NCBI GenBank assembly: GCA_016165875.1
Contig: JABBOT010000003.1
Location: forward strand, 29,453,288-29,517,287
Source of the DNA: Acanthopleura granulata
Lineage: Eukaryota; Mollusca; Polyplacophora; Chitonida; Chitonidae
Direction: 5' to 3'
DNA: 64,000 nucleotides
This document shows, in pieces, positions 37,777 to 50,867 of the stretch. The notes under the pieces were generated by a model. The model made no database searches and was not told the DNA's origin. It was given only the letters and a program-made list of their open reading frames with translations. How positions within the stretch are numbered: the first letter of the stretch is position 1; each line of letters opens with the position of its first letter. A program made the translations under genes and the position numbers.

Positions 37777-38540
37777 TTATTCAAATGTCGAATAACCTGC
37801 TATGTGAATGTCAAATAACGTGCTAGCACGTTTTTTGTTATTCAGATCCAACAACAAGTGCCTGCATGTTTTCCGTCAATCAGGTGCTGAATAATTACTT
37901 AATTGACTGATTGATTGATTGACAACTGCAATGGAGCTGGCACATATTTCCTTATTTGGATCTCAACACTTTGAGGTCTTGTTACTGGAATATCCAATAT
38001 TCTCTTTATCCTTTTTTGTTATTCGAATGTTTAGCACGTTTTTTGTCATCTGAATGTCAACTAATGTGCTAACATATTTTTCGTTATTCGAGTACCAAAT
38101 AATTGATTGACTGCTTTAATAATTCAATTAATTATTTATATTATTATAATAATTACATTAATTATTAATTAATAAATAATGGCGCTGACAAGATTTTGTT
38201 TATTCTGATCTCAACTCTTTTACTTCGTGTTACTGGAATATTGAATGTCCTGTTAGCACTTCTTACGTTATTCGAAAGTCGAAAAACGTGCTAGCACATA
38301 TTTTGTTACACGAATGTCGATTAATGAAAAATGTGCTACCAGGTTATTCAACATTCGAAAAACAAAAATTGAAATTACTGAGGTCCAAACAAGGAAATAC
38401 ATACCAGTTCTGTTTTAAGTGTCTGCCAATCAATCCATCAATCAATCATTCGGGATTCTAATTACAAGAAAAGTGCTAGCACGTTATTCGACATTCCAAT
38501 AACAAAACACGTGCTAGCACGTTATTCGACATTTGAATAA
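37777..38540. mobile_element. Fold-back (MITE-like) element with 20-bp perfect terminal inverted repeats and palindromic modules
   Basis: TTATTCAAATGTCGAATAAC at 37777-37796 is matched exactly in reverse complement at 38521-38540. The 10-bp palindrome GTGCTAGCAC occurs four times exactly (37820, 38288, 38473, 38511), extended to the 16-bp palindrome AACGTGCTAGCACGTT at 37817-37832 and to 14 bp at 38509-38522, with further decayed copies. A segment containing ATTTCCTTATTTGGATCTCA (about 37905-38010) recurs directly at about 38180-38250 and inverted at about 38370-38455. The centre is AT-rich (TTAATTATTAATTAATAAAT). No transposase is encoded, so it is non-autonomous. Exact target duplications are not clear. 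Confidence 0.82.
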
Positions 38541-41500
38541 CGAATAACAAAAAAAGAAAGAGCTGCTAACATCAGCTTCCCCTTGGACAATGGTCTTAAA
38601 AAAGATTCTTTCACAGCCTGCAACTCTCATTAACATATAAGATATTCCACCTCATTGGAATCATGAACAAGGCTGCTACTTTGAAAAAAGCTAGTGTAGA
38701 GTAAAAAGAATATCATATACTCCTTTGCTGGGGTGCAGTGCCACTATCATCCTTCAAGCGTGTTGTCAGCTCTGTTAAATAAGAACAAAACGGAAACTCT
38801 GACCTATGACATTACCTTCAAATAGACGAACCCTGAATAAATAAAATAAAACCTTCCCTTCTTGTTATAGTAAAAACTGAACATCAGTGTGGGATGGATG
38901 CAATTGTACACCATCCAATATCTCCTTAATTTTCCCATAAGGAACATCAACACCACAAGTTCAGTTCTTCTTCTTCACCTGATGCCTCCTCTTGATACGA
39001 GACAATTAAAAAAGGCTGTTTTCCAGGTGGGGAAAGAATTCACAGTTCCATACATCAAAAAAGCCAGCAAGTAAACTATGACACAGCCAATCAACACTGT
39101 ACATTTTATCAGACAGTAATCACCTGTGCTGAAACCATGTATTTAAAACTGGCCAACAAATGGCAAACGGATGCAGACCATAAGATAAATCTATTTCAAT
39201 GAGACACAGATGGAATGGCAATCTCGAATAAAGACTCACTTATCCATAAATCAGAAATCGATAGGTCATAAAATGTTGTCCAGTGAAATACAAGTGCATT
39301 TAAGGCTCTCCCTTATGGGGTCTTCCACATAAATTTCCAAATCTGAAAGCAAGATAAATGTCCTCTTTGACTGAAAACAGGAAATTAACATTACAACATC
39401 GAGATATTTTAGAGCAGCCTGTCAAAAGAACTGCGTCAAGAGACAACTGAAAAAAGAATGTGGAGAAGTATTTTTGTGGACTTAAAGGCCACGTGATCAG
39501 TTTCTTGAGTGAAAAATACATGTAGCTTGAAGAAGCAATGTATAAAATAAGGATCTAGTTTGAAAAGAATACTTAAACTGTAATTAGAAAGGAGCCAGGT
39601 CTCATGATGCAAAATGTGTAGTTTAGCAAAGGAACATTTACTTAAGCACAAGAGTATTTACAAAGCTAAACGGATAGATTGATCGCCTATCACACAGTCA
39701 TCATAGGACACCAGTCATAGCTAAACTGTTCACATCACTTATTCTTTCAGTAAAAGAGGCTAAGATCCGTCATCTGTTCCTTCGTCAGCATGTTTACCTT
39801 TCGTCATCAATGGTTGTCCCTGCACAAATCTGACCAAACAGCACATGCAACCGAGACGTGAACGATGATGAATTGCACAGTAAATATGGCTTAAAGTAGA
39901 AACATATATATGTATTTAATTTTTCAATGTTTGGCAGATGAACAGAGAGACTTTTAATAAAATAAGTATTACAGAATCCGAGACTCCTCTATACACATGC
40001 AGTGTACATCATTATCAATATTTTCATGTTGAATGTAAAATTCAATCCCCCTCATGGGCTATAAAATCATTTAACCTTCGCTTCATGCAATACAGGCTCT
40101 TAATTAGCCAATAGTAGTTTAATGTGTTCATCCTAAAACAAACTCAGATTCCCATATTCATCCACTCTAAAACAAAACAGTCAAGGTGTAAATGAAAATA
40201 TCTTGAGCACGGTGTAATACCGCAGTGTAATAAGTAAATAAAAACGAAGAGTTTAATATAAACTCAGATCCAGAGCTATTTGTATGCTAATTAAGAAAAA
40301 CCAAATGACCTAGATGCCATTTTCTTCATTCGAAGACATCCCACAAAAGATAGACGACAAATAACAAAGAAAGAATTCCACTGTATTATTGGAAAGACAT
40401 GGTAAAGATGAACTACAGCTCACTGTCCACATACTTAGTAATGTTTGGCATGTACTGTACAGTTCGAAGGAAAGTTTACATCCTCTGTATATGTTTGGTA
40501 TCAGAATATTTTCTGACTGTGGATAGATATATGCTGCTTCCCTTACTCCTATATGACATAAAACGTCAGATGACGTAGCCATTGCCGGAATATCAAGGCC
40601 TTGACCTCGTGCTATGATCGACTGATCTGGGTAAAGATATCCCTATATGTAGCAATAAGATGAGGGTAAGATGGAACGACCACCTTGTCAGAATCCAATC
40701 AAAATCCACCAAGGATTCAAATTTAGGTATTAGCTGCACTGTAATGGAAGTATTGGCTATACGTTTCTCGCATGAGTCAGTTTCCAGTTCCACTATATTA
40801 CGCATGCCTTTCTGTAACAAAGCTACTTTTTAATGATAAAAGCTCCAAGAATGTCAGGCGCAATGTCCTACAACCATCCATTTTCTCATTTCACCTTGAC
40901 CAGCACTGTCATAAGAACTACAAAGTTTACTTTATGGGTACACGGTGTCTGTCATGTTCCTATTTCAGACCTAGGAGTCCAGGCCAGATTCTGTAAGATG
41001 TGATACGCTGTCAGGGAGAAAACAGATTTATGCAGGGCCAATATTCAGTCAAGTGTCTGCTATGTTCAATTACCAGTGGATCATGTCTGAGGAAGAGAGA
41101 ACTGGCCCACAAAAAGGAGAATGTAGTGTCCCCTATTGACTATCTGTCACTCTGTCTCTCTCCTGTCGTCCAGTTGTATGTCACAGCCACTTGTGCGGGG
41201 CAAACAAGGCTAATCGACATCTCTGGAGAGTTATGGTGATTCCAGCAGTGTGGACAGTTGTGCATTCTTTAAAGAACTGCATGATCAAATTGACAAATTT
41301 TCTGAAAAACAAAATAATGTCCCAAAACTGATCAAGATGAAAAGGTTACCTCTAATGTCAAGAACTAAGTACAAAGGCTTAATCAAGCAAATTAACTGAT
41401 AAGGTTTCCTTCTCTCCCCAGACTCAAGAGCAACTGGATCAAGACACTGCATGCCCAACTATCATCCTGTCAGTGTCAAACAAGAAAAAAAACTTTTAAG

Positions 41501-41965
41501 AAGTTACTGTCAGACATTCAAAACTTACTAATGGCAAACTGTTCCATACATTCTTAATGAGACGCCTGAGGACAAGCCGCTTACAATAAGCTATGTGATA
41601 AAGAAGCAAGTCCCAGGTGATAGCGTGAACAAGGAGTTTCATCTACTTTACTCCCAGCACTTCAAGGCCAAATAGGTGAGGGCCAGTGAAAAAGACCGAC
41701 CAGGTAGCACAGCATGCTCATGTTAATCTCAAAAGAAACATGCACAAGCACGTAAGCACAAAACAAAAGGAAAGATACTGAAGGTCATAGCCAAGGACAG
41801 TTTTTACTTTCAGCGTCAGTTCAGCGAAAATGAAAATCTGACACTCTTAAGAATTAAACCAGCCTTCCTGGTGGTTTATACAGCTCTTAGTTTACAGAAG
41901 GTGCAATCACACCTTCAAAGACAAGGTTTGTTAACATATATCACATGGATAGGATGTTATCTTGT

Positions 41966-42010
41966 GTTTGTGCATGTGTGTGTGTGCATGCATAATGTGT
42001 GTATGAGTGA
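41966..42010. repeat. Imperfect TG microsatellite
   Basis: A run of TG steps interrupted by GCATGCATAA (GTGCATGTGTGTGTGTGCAT and GTGTGTATGAGTGAG). It is a simple sequence without other features. Confidence 0.75.
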
Positions 42011-42039
42011 GTAAAAAATTCATGCCATACTCAACAATT

Positions 42040-42240
42040 TTTCAGCCATATGACCACAAGTAGTCCTTAGAATATATATTTACTGTCCACTGGAACATCA
42101 TGCTGAAGACACCAGACATGACACACCGCCCAGTGACATTATACTGACACTGGGCCAATTTCCTTGCTCTAACCTCTCGACGCTGAGCACTAAGAGAGGT
42201 TTCCCTTAATCTTGTTTTAGTATAGTGACCAGGGTATCTC
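42040..42240 (-). mobile_element. SINE fragment, family 2
   Basis: TATACTGACACTGGGCCAAT, TTGCTCTAACCTCTCGAC and GCTGAGCAC align with the body of the longer minus copy at 61270-61606 (CATACTGACACCGGGCCAAC, GTAACCTCTCAGCCCTGAGC). Head and tail are not recognisable. Confidence 0.65.
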
Positions 42241-43749
42241 TATAACACACCGCAGTAAAAGATCAAATTTATTCATCTAGCCTCACCCAACCATATCTTC
42301 ACTGGCTAGTACACAACTTATTTAGCAATAGCTAGGCTGCCAAAAAAAAGTTCACCATGTGTTTCAGAGGGCATCAACTTGGACCCATCAATTCAGATCT
42401 TGTCTAATCATTTCTTGCTTAAGACTCTGAGACAGACTGTAAATGTCAGGCCTGTTCGTGATGTATTAGTTCCAGTTAATACTGACAGGCAGAAAGAAAA
42501 ATATTTCCCACAAAGGCCGCCGACATGAGCGAAGATCAATACAGTGCAAATAAAAAACGCCCACAGAACAAAAAAAAAAAAGTTTAGATAAAACGATATG
42601 ATGGAAATATGTATCAAGATGACTGATACAAGATACGTGATCAGGATTTTTTTTCTCTCTAAGACTAGGTAAGAATATCGTGCCAGTTAGCCAGACATGG
42701 TCAATTAAGGTTATGTCAAAGAAGAATATCTGGGAGCTGTCTTCATGCTCCAGGCTATTACATCTCCATCCATCAGTACCTGACGCTAGTGCACAGAGAC
42801 TGGCTGCCAAAGGCTGTAATGTCACAAGCGACTATCAAGTTATGTCCCTTTTGACGCAAAACATGTTACACTTGTGTAAAACTTAACGGCTTTTGTGCCT
42901 ATTTCAGTGTCCATGGGTTTTCAATCGCACTGACATTTACCAGGCTGGACAGCTAGGTGTCTCCCCAAACATATATTTTATCACCAATATACACTTCCCT
43001 CTGGAGCAGAAAAGGCAATAAATTCTGAGCAATATTTTCATGACCTGCAAATTGACTTACGAAGAGCAAATGCATGGATAAAAAAAAATATTTCAGCAGA
43101 AAAGATGATAATAAGAATCCGTAATAAATCAGCTCAGAGAAGATGAATATAGGTCTTATTGGCATCTGGACTACAGTGTAATGAGCTGTCTTCAACCCTA
43201 AGGCCTAAAAGCACCAGAGGCCATATCAACAGCAATTCCAGCCACCAAATTACTTTTGTTTCCCAGCAAAGCTTTTTAGTAGCGGTCAGCTAAGTGTTAT
43301 AGAGGGATGTGACCGCTAAGCTTATAACGGTAGATGGAATTTTATGGCAGCCATTGGCGAATTTCTCTGATACCATAGATGGTGCTCTCATTTAATTTCA
43401 CCTAGAATCATACCACTGGCTAACCACCCACTTAGTGCCAGGTTAGGCCTTTGCCCAGGGCAGAAAACATTCCCATGTCACACCCCTCTGGTGTTAACAG
43501 CTCCACTCTGCTCCCCCAGATGGCCAACATAAAAGGTTGCCAGGCAGTTTTCTTTGATATCATCTGTCCGTTTCCTCAAGATAAATGGTTACCTTGCAGA
43601 CAATGATATCTGGAAATATTTCATTAAAGCTTTTAGAATGAACATATTCAGTGGCATGATTAAGTTTGATAATATGGTGTATCAACATTATAATATTACA
43701 GATGCATTTCTTAGCATCTATACAATAGCATCTATTTCAATGAAAACCA

Positions 43750-43965
43750 GGTGCCCCCTGGCTAAGGGTTAATGTGCTGGTGCAGTGCAATGACCCCGGA
43801 GTCTCCCACAAGTGTAGTCCCTGTGAGTTCAAGACCAGCTAAAGACAGAGAACTCTCTCCAGGCTTCTCCCAGGCTCTGCTCGCTTTCCTCCAACCACAA
43901 TGCTGGCAGATGGCATAGAAATATTCTTGCAAACAGCATAAAACTTCAAGCAGAGAAAGAAATCA
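43750..43965 (+). mobile_element. tRNA-derived SINE, family 1, full length
   Basis: The head is GTGCCCCCTGGCTAAGGGTT then AATGTGCTGG, with B-box-like GTGAGTTCAAGACC. The body TCCAACCACAATGCTGGCAG and tail AGAAATATTCTTGCAAAC with GCATAAAACTTCAAG agree with the other family-1 copies, though a central segment is shortened. TCAATGA occurs on both sides (about 43736 and 43962), a possible decayed target duplication. Confidence 0.85.
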
Positions 43966-45521
43966 ATGACAATCCGTCTATCGTCTGATGACTCTTTGTC
44001 GCAGTGATATGGCAACATCACTCATGGCATAAGTCACTGCTCATGGCCAATTTACTGTGATTAAAGGTACGCGCATACCAGGGTACTTGCATAGCACATG
44101 AACCTTCACACCCATATAGCCTTCAACGACCCTGAATGTTCCACCCTTGTTTTCTTGAAACATGACCCACATGTTTGTGCATCACTCAAGAGTTATAGCT
44201 TGTTATTAACATGAGAAAGGTCAATGGAATAGCCTCAGCCCTCTAGTTTCCACTATCCATCATACTGACCATGAAAAAAATCTTGAATGTCTTGTTAAAC
44301 TGCACTCAGACAAATAAAATCAATACATTTTTTATGTCAGTTATTAATTTACAGGAAAGTTCCTGTATGATGGTGAAAACACGTTACCATACACATCACT
44401 GTCTACAGGAAAGATGACTGCTCAAGGTGTCAGAAGATGTGGGTTTTGTCTTTTAGCAGGTCGCTAGGTGACCTTTCCTTAACATTAAAATATGCACCCT
44501 TAGGGATGATGTAAAATGTGGGTACCATAAAATGTTGAGGCTTTTTTACAGTCCTTGGAGAAATACTTAACAACAAACAAGGAAAATGATTCATACCCAA
44601 AGCGCCTGTGAAACTGTAATTAGGCTAAGCCCCTTATCGCTGGTCCCTAGGTCTCAATAATTTTCAGGAACATGCACAGTTTGGGCCTCGGATGTGTTCA
44701 TCCCTAAAAATCTCCATATACCATAAGGAACTACTTAAAGAGCCTAGAAAGGCTGCTACAAATAATGGCTGTTGGAAATCCAAAGTTTGTGGCACAAAGA
44801 GGCATAATGCATTCACAAAATTCAATACTGTGTCTAAAATATCTTTTTCTTAAGTTGTTATAGACTACTATAAATGACCCCAAATGAGCGTTAACAGAGG
44901 CAAACAAATGTCATAAAATGTTACTTTTTTGCTGTAATTTTACTTTCACCACTAGAATTTCATCCCACCTACCAAAAAAACCTGAAAACACCTTTCTAAG
45001 ATCAATAGAACTCTCAAAATTAGGAAAAATGAGTGACAATGTCATGGACAAAATTTTAGGTCACTTACATATTATTTTGTGAAGTGAAGGTGCAGGCTGA
45101 GATATGGGACATGTTGTTACTATTAAACACAGCTAAAAGTACAACACATTCAATACGTAGGTGGCGACATCACGTCACAAGGGAACATCACTTTGTTTTC
45201 GTAACATCGCATCTCAAAACCTGCGTATTATCTACAAACATCTTTACCTTACATCCACATGTACATCAGCACTGCATTAATCTATCACCATGAACATTTT
45301 GTGTAGATATGCAAGATCCCAGATGATCTGGAAGACTGAACATGTATTTGTTCAGCGCTTTATTTATTTTACTGATCCACAATGCTATCATTAAAATATT
45401 TACCAAGGCGAAACTTGAACAGAAAATGACAGGAGGGCAAGCAGTGCACCTGATATAGCGTATGTATCTTCTGACCAGCTATCAAGCCATATACAGTAGT
45501 TTTGGTAATCATTACCACCAC

Positions 45522-45888
45522 GGGTTGGGGCCAACTGGCTAAGCTGTTTGTCCTCTAATCTCTAGGTCACATGAGACACTGGCTCAATTCCATTTTCAGA
45601 CAGCAAATTTTCTGCATTCCTGATGCATACTTCCACTGTTCTTCAGTCGTTGGTGGCAGCAAGTGGTTAAGGGTGCTCTCCTGAGTGGTTCTGCATGAAG
45701 CATGCTTCATTACAGACCACATGCCTTCCACCAATATGACCTCACACACGGGACAGTTTGCCAGTAACTCGCCAAGGTCAGCGGCTTACCCTAAGCACTC
45801 CTGTTCCCTCCATGCGCCCTAAAACCTGGCTGCCATCACACTTGCCAAAAATTCTTGAGTACGCATTAAGCAACAATGAAATAAATCA
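45522..45888 (+). mobile_element. tRNA-derived SINE, family 3, near full length
   Basis: A tRNA-like head (GGGGCCAACTGGCTAAGCTG, B-box-like TGGCTCAATTCC) is followed by a body unlike family 1 (GCCAGTAACTCGCCAAGGTC, CACTCCTGTTCCCTCCATGC). The 3' module is CTGGCTGCCATCACACTTGC, AAAAATTCTTGAGTACGC, ATTAAGCAACAATGAAATAA. The tail strongly resembles that of family 1. Confidence 0.82.
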
Positions 45889-48504
45889 AAGTTTGCTGGT
45901 TTCCATTCACAATTTTGACAATTCAAACGTGTTCATAAACAACGGTTTCCTGACAAACAGTTTCAACTAACCTTTCAAAAGTGTAAATACATTGTAGGTC
46001 TTGAGCTAGATGTGTTCATGCCTGTATGCAAATGATGAAGCCAACCAGTAAATTCCTGGGCTCATGTTAAGTTACTGGTGGTGTAGTGCTGTACAAAAAC
46101 CTGATTAGGTTTTGTTGCAGTGCAGTACCACTGACAGTACCACTGATACACTGAGATCCGTCACCTGGATTAATATCCCTCCTGAACAGGGAGATGCTCA
46201 GTGAAGATTGCCATGACATGCTAATCCTTCCCAACAAACATTTCACGAAGGGACTGCTGGTCATATGACCATCTGCTTCATACCCTTGACCTTAAGCAGA
46301 CTGGACACATGATACTCAGCCAACAAAAAAACAACAATACAAGGCACACAATTCTGGTGGATACAACTTCAAAAAGACGATCATGTTTTTGGTGCCACGT
46401 GCAAGTACATGTATTATTAAATTCATTGTTCTGAATTTTCAATCAGCCTTTAGTTCATTAGGACCGGCGCCGAGATCCTGACCAGGCAAAGGAGTCACCT
46501 ACATTTGCGAGGGAAATAGGATATAGCAAACACCAGGGGTGCTCTATCTTTAAGCCATGTGGATCAAATGTGGATCTGATCAGTCAATTTCCGTTCTTGG
46601 TAGACAATGTCCTTTTCCCAGACAATCCAAATACACAACAGACTGACACAATAAGCAACTGAATCTAAACTGAACACAGCAGAATGTCTATTATCTCCAG
46701 CATTCTCTCCCTGAAGGCTGAAGGACGTATGAATGTGATACTGTACCTAAGGTACAGCAGACAAAATCAAACCAGAGATTGGGCAGTATTTGGGACATAT
46801 GTTTTTTGTTTTTTTTTTTAACAAGAAGATATCAGTTTAACAGAACCTAAGAACTACAGACATCCAGCTGACACACGCACAGTGGACTGGCCGAATTTGC
46901 CTATTAAAAGATGGCTCACAAGCAAGGATATAATGAAGCAGTTCTGGAACATTCTCCTTAGCAGGTTCAATGCAAAGTATCGATGGCTCAACTAGAGAAA
47001 ATATCATTAAAAACAGAAAAATTACAAACTATATATGTAAAAACTTTCATATTTAAAATCTAAAGGAAAGTGAAAAAATATAACTAAAAAGAGAGAAAAT
47101 ACATCGTGTTCATGTTTAAAATCTAAACAAAACTATATTCCATTTCTAACAAGAGTTTCATGAAGTTTGTAACAAAATAAACTTCCCAAAGGTGGAACTG
47201 GCACACTACATCTGTATCAAAACATACATTAACTGCTTTGTTCAATTATCAAGGGAACACTAAAAACCAAAACAAAACCTATTAAAATGAGACAATTCTC
47301 TTTCTGTTCTCTTTAAATTTCATATGCATAAAATTATCTTGCAAATCAACATGTTCTGCAGGTGTAACCAGTTGATTACATGTAATTACACACAATTTAA
47401 ACAAATGATCAATAAAATCATAAAATTGTGATCATTATTCTCTCTTTATGATAATAACCTCTTACATCCTAAAGTTGATCTCAACTCACCTCGCACTGCA
47501 CAAACAGCTTCATAAATCAATGGTCTGGCCATAATTGCTCAGTGTGCTTTCTTTCAACCGTACTAACGATGCACACAAGATGCACTTATCATTAATTCAT
47601 AGTCTGCCTTGCTTAAATCTGATTGATTTTGGCATTATTTTAAATGTCTGGTATGGAGACAGCAAAGAAAATGACTTGTTTTGGACATGAAATGATATCC
47701 CACAAAACCATATGCTTATGCAATCAGTTTTTATGTACTGATATTCAACTTTGGCAAAACCCAAAGCACTTCACACACAGAATTTTCCCCAAGATATTGC
47801 AAAGATTTTTATATATAGTATAGCTTTCTTTTCAAATCTGTTGGATAAAAAAATCCTCAAGTATGCTGAGTCAGCCAGGGGTAGTAAATCTGAAAGGTTA
47901 AACATCCTTGAAATGCCAACATTTGAGCAAATGATTTTTGCACTCTATTCTACACTGTGAAACCCTAAGCTTTCAAATATATTGATTCTTCTAATGACAT
48001 AAGATAGCATTGATGCCTTGTAGATGAGCAGATAGATTTTCCATGGCCTTGTGGAAATTCGATCGAAGACAGTCAATCATAAAACTGAGGGATGAAAAAG
48101 GAAAAGAAACGGACGGAAGCAAGGAATAAAGTCAGTTCAATGAAATATGAAATGTGGAGTCTATCAGTCTATGGTTTAGGACGCGCTGCTCCAATATTGC
48201 TGGCCTTTACTCCAATCCAACCCAGAACATCAGTCTTAGTGACTGCTTTTCTCATATCTGCGAATGTGTTTTTTATGATAAAGCTTTCACATGAATGAAT
48301 CAGGCAAGTTCCACTGGGATTGTGAAAAAAAGCTGATCTTCAGCAATATTGAAAATCTTAAAACAGGGCCAGTTATAATAACTACTGACCTCTCAGAAAG
48401 CTTGGATACCAATTGTGCATCGTGGTTAAACACAGGCCAAAAAAAAAAAACTTGAATGTAAATCCATTTAAACATAATTATTCATCCTCAATATAATTCA
48501 TTGC

Positions 48505-48765
48505 GGGGCCTCTGTGGCTCAGTGGGTTAACGCGCTATCACAGCGCAATGACCCGAAGCCTCCCATCAATGTGGTCGCTGTAAGTTCAAGTCCTCTCTGG
48601 CCATACGTGGGAAGGTCTGCCAGTAACCTGCAGATGGTCGTGGGTACCCCTCCCCCACTGCCGGATTCTTCCCGTTTTCCTCCCACCATAATGATGGCCG
48701 CCGTTGTATAAGTGAAATATTCTTGAGTACAGCTTAAAACACAAATCAAATACATGAAACAAAAC
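48505..48765 (+). mobile_element. tRNA-derived SINE, family 1, full length with target-site duplication
   Basis: It is bounded by ATAATTCATTGC (48493-48504) and ATAATTCATCGC (48766-48777), a 12-bp duplication with one mismatch. Head GGGGCCTCTGTGGCTCAGTG; B box GTAAGTTCAAGTCC; body GGGAAGGTCTGCCAGTAACC and CCACCATAATGATGGCCGCC; tail GTATAAGTGAAATATTCTTG then AGTACAGCTTAAAAC. This is among the least decayed copies and a good reference for the family. Confidence 0.95.
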
Positions 48766-49125
48766 ATAATTCATCGCTTGTTTTCTAAACACTTCTTATC
48801 ACATCAAAGTATAATACATTTACATTCATTTCATTTTTGAGTTAGGTCAAGATATTAAAATGACAAGGACATCAAAATTGACGACCACGCAGTGTTGTAT
48901 ATGAACGTACATGTAGGCATGTACAACATCATTAAACTAAAACTCTGAACCCAGAAACCCTGAATTACATGTGCTTATCCGGCACATAGTGTTCCAACTA
49001 TATCCATATTCCTAAAAATGAGTTTAGCTCGTCCCCTTCACCACTGTACAATGTACTGTCTCCAGAATTACAGGCTACTGAGATCCAGCACTGTGAAGCC
49101 TAGCATCACCTACACCCAGATGCTG

Positions 49126-49395
49126 TCAGTTATCACAAGGCCAGATGGCTTCTCCCAATACCCAGACATACGCTGTAGGCTGAGCTGACCAGACCCACTT
49201 CACCCCAGGTGCCAGGTCTTGCACATAAAAGGCTAGGTTAACAAGGGACAGAGCCATGTCCTCAGTCATGATCATCTCCTGGCTGGTCTCATTATCCTCC
49301 TCCTGCTCATCTTCATCCAGGGGCTGGGTCAGGTACCAAACAGCTAGGCCCCACACTGACTCAAACAACATCTGATAACCACAACTAACCAGCAA
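49126..49395 (-). other. Unrecognised open frame with coding-like composition
   Basis: An 89-codon minus-strand frame in a locally GC-richer block has mostly G or C in third positions, and includes LTQPLDEDEQEEDNETSQEM and MALSLVNLAFYVQDLAPGVK. The acidic stretch and tryptophan-rich end look more protein-like than most ORFs here. I recognise no family. There is no acceptor or donor that clearly bounds it and no convincing ATG context. It could be a pseudogene or retrocopy fragment, a terminal exon of another gene, or chance. Confidence 0.22.
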
Positions 49396-50543
49396 ACATC
49401 AGGCTTGACCACTGGCCTTACTGGTAGGATATTGCACAATGATGTGCTTCAGTGTCAGAGACAATATAGCTGTGCTCTATGCTCAATGCAACACTGTCCT
49501 GAATTAGAAGCCGTACGGGCTGTAGTTAATACTGGACAAGGAGCAGTTGACTATATGCTGTCTGCAAAGTTCATATTTAACACTACCTGCATATGGCATG
49601 TGTGCTCTCAGGTATGTTTTAGGTATTTAACATTTTAATTCATACTGAAAGTATTTAACCCTCAAATATTGTGGACTGCATTGGACGCAAAAACATTCTA
49701 TTCTTCTCTTCGACATTTGATATTTATGACTAAATCAGATAAGATATATATGAAGGTCTGCTGTGTAACCTTGGCACAATACTCAACCACAGCTATACAG
49801 AAGGAAACTGATGACTCAAACACTGGGGAACAACACAACCAAACACAAGCACTTTGCACCTGAAGCCCTATAAGGCCTGTTTTACATGTTGTCACTGCTT
49901 CATAAATAAAATTAAAAAAAAAAAGGTTTCGTATTTGAAGCACTAGCTGACATAGGCAATAATCAATTAAACCATTATAAAAGACGACCATATGTGTACT
50001 CTGAAATGTATGCACAATGATTTTGTACTACCCATGTGCAACAAATGAATGTGAAAGCTGGTCCAGGTATGAACACAATTAAAAACAGCTGGCCCTGCAA
50101 ATTCCAATACCAACAATCTAGACAGGCTAGACACAAGCCAATCCTCTGTTCTCTGCAGGGATCCTTGGCATTAGCAGACCATTACTGGGGAGAACCAGGT
50201 TGTGTAACATACTTCAGTCAGCACATTCACTGCCCAATTAATCCCTAAGCACAAGAGAAAGAAATCTAAACAGAATGTTGAAGAAGTAAGAGTGTAGGAG
50301 CTAACAGTGCAGACATATACACTGTACTCATCCTTATGGATGAGTCAATACAGGAATGGTTAAATGGTTTTCAAAAGACATTACTTTCTTAGGTATCTGT
50401 TTAGCAGTTCAAAAACAGCTGTTACTGGTTTATCCAGGATTTCAACGAGAAATATAATCAATCTGCTTGAAAACGTATCTGCATTAAAACTACAGATATT
50501 TAGTACTTGCACCTTAGCCATCACTTCTACAAGTATTAATTTC

Positions 50544-50867
50544 TGGCTGCATTGGCATAATGGACAGAGCATGTACCTCATAAAAGGGTGATCCAGAGTT
50601 CAATCCCAAACAGTCATTTGCTGTTTCCCACTACAAAACCCTTCTGCTGGCTGGGACGGTAGTGGGGACAGCACTATTGGTTGTGTTGCTGCTTTTTGTA
50701 TGTATGAATGTATGTACCTTCACTTTTCAAATTACACGATGCTTTATCTTGTTTTATATAAACATGTTGGCAATGCATGGATCTGATCTGCTACAGGAAG
50801 ACACTGTCACTATATGATTGAAGTAATGTTCATAGTGACATTAAACATCAATAAAAACAAACAAATA
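50544..50867 (+). mobile_element. tRNA-derived SINE, family 2, diverged
   Basis: The head GGCTGCATTGGCATAATGGA then CAGAGCATG, with B-box-like CCAGAGTTCAATCCC, is tRNA-like. The body mentions CTGGCTGGGACGGTAGTGGG and CTACAGGAAGACACTGTCAC. The tail CTATATGATTGAAGTAATGT, TCATAGTGACATTAAACATC then AATAAAAAC fits the family-2 module of the 58.5-kb copy. Confidence 0.72.

Noticed and set aside
42466..42825. 119-codon minus frame with hydrophobic segments
   Set aside because: Composition follows poly-A/T tracts of the opposite strand (FFFF runs); no motif or splice support.
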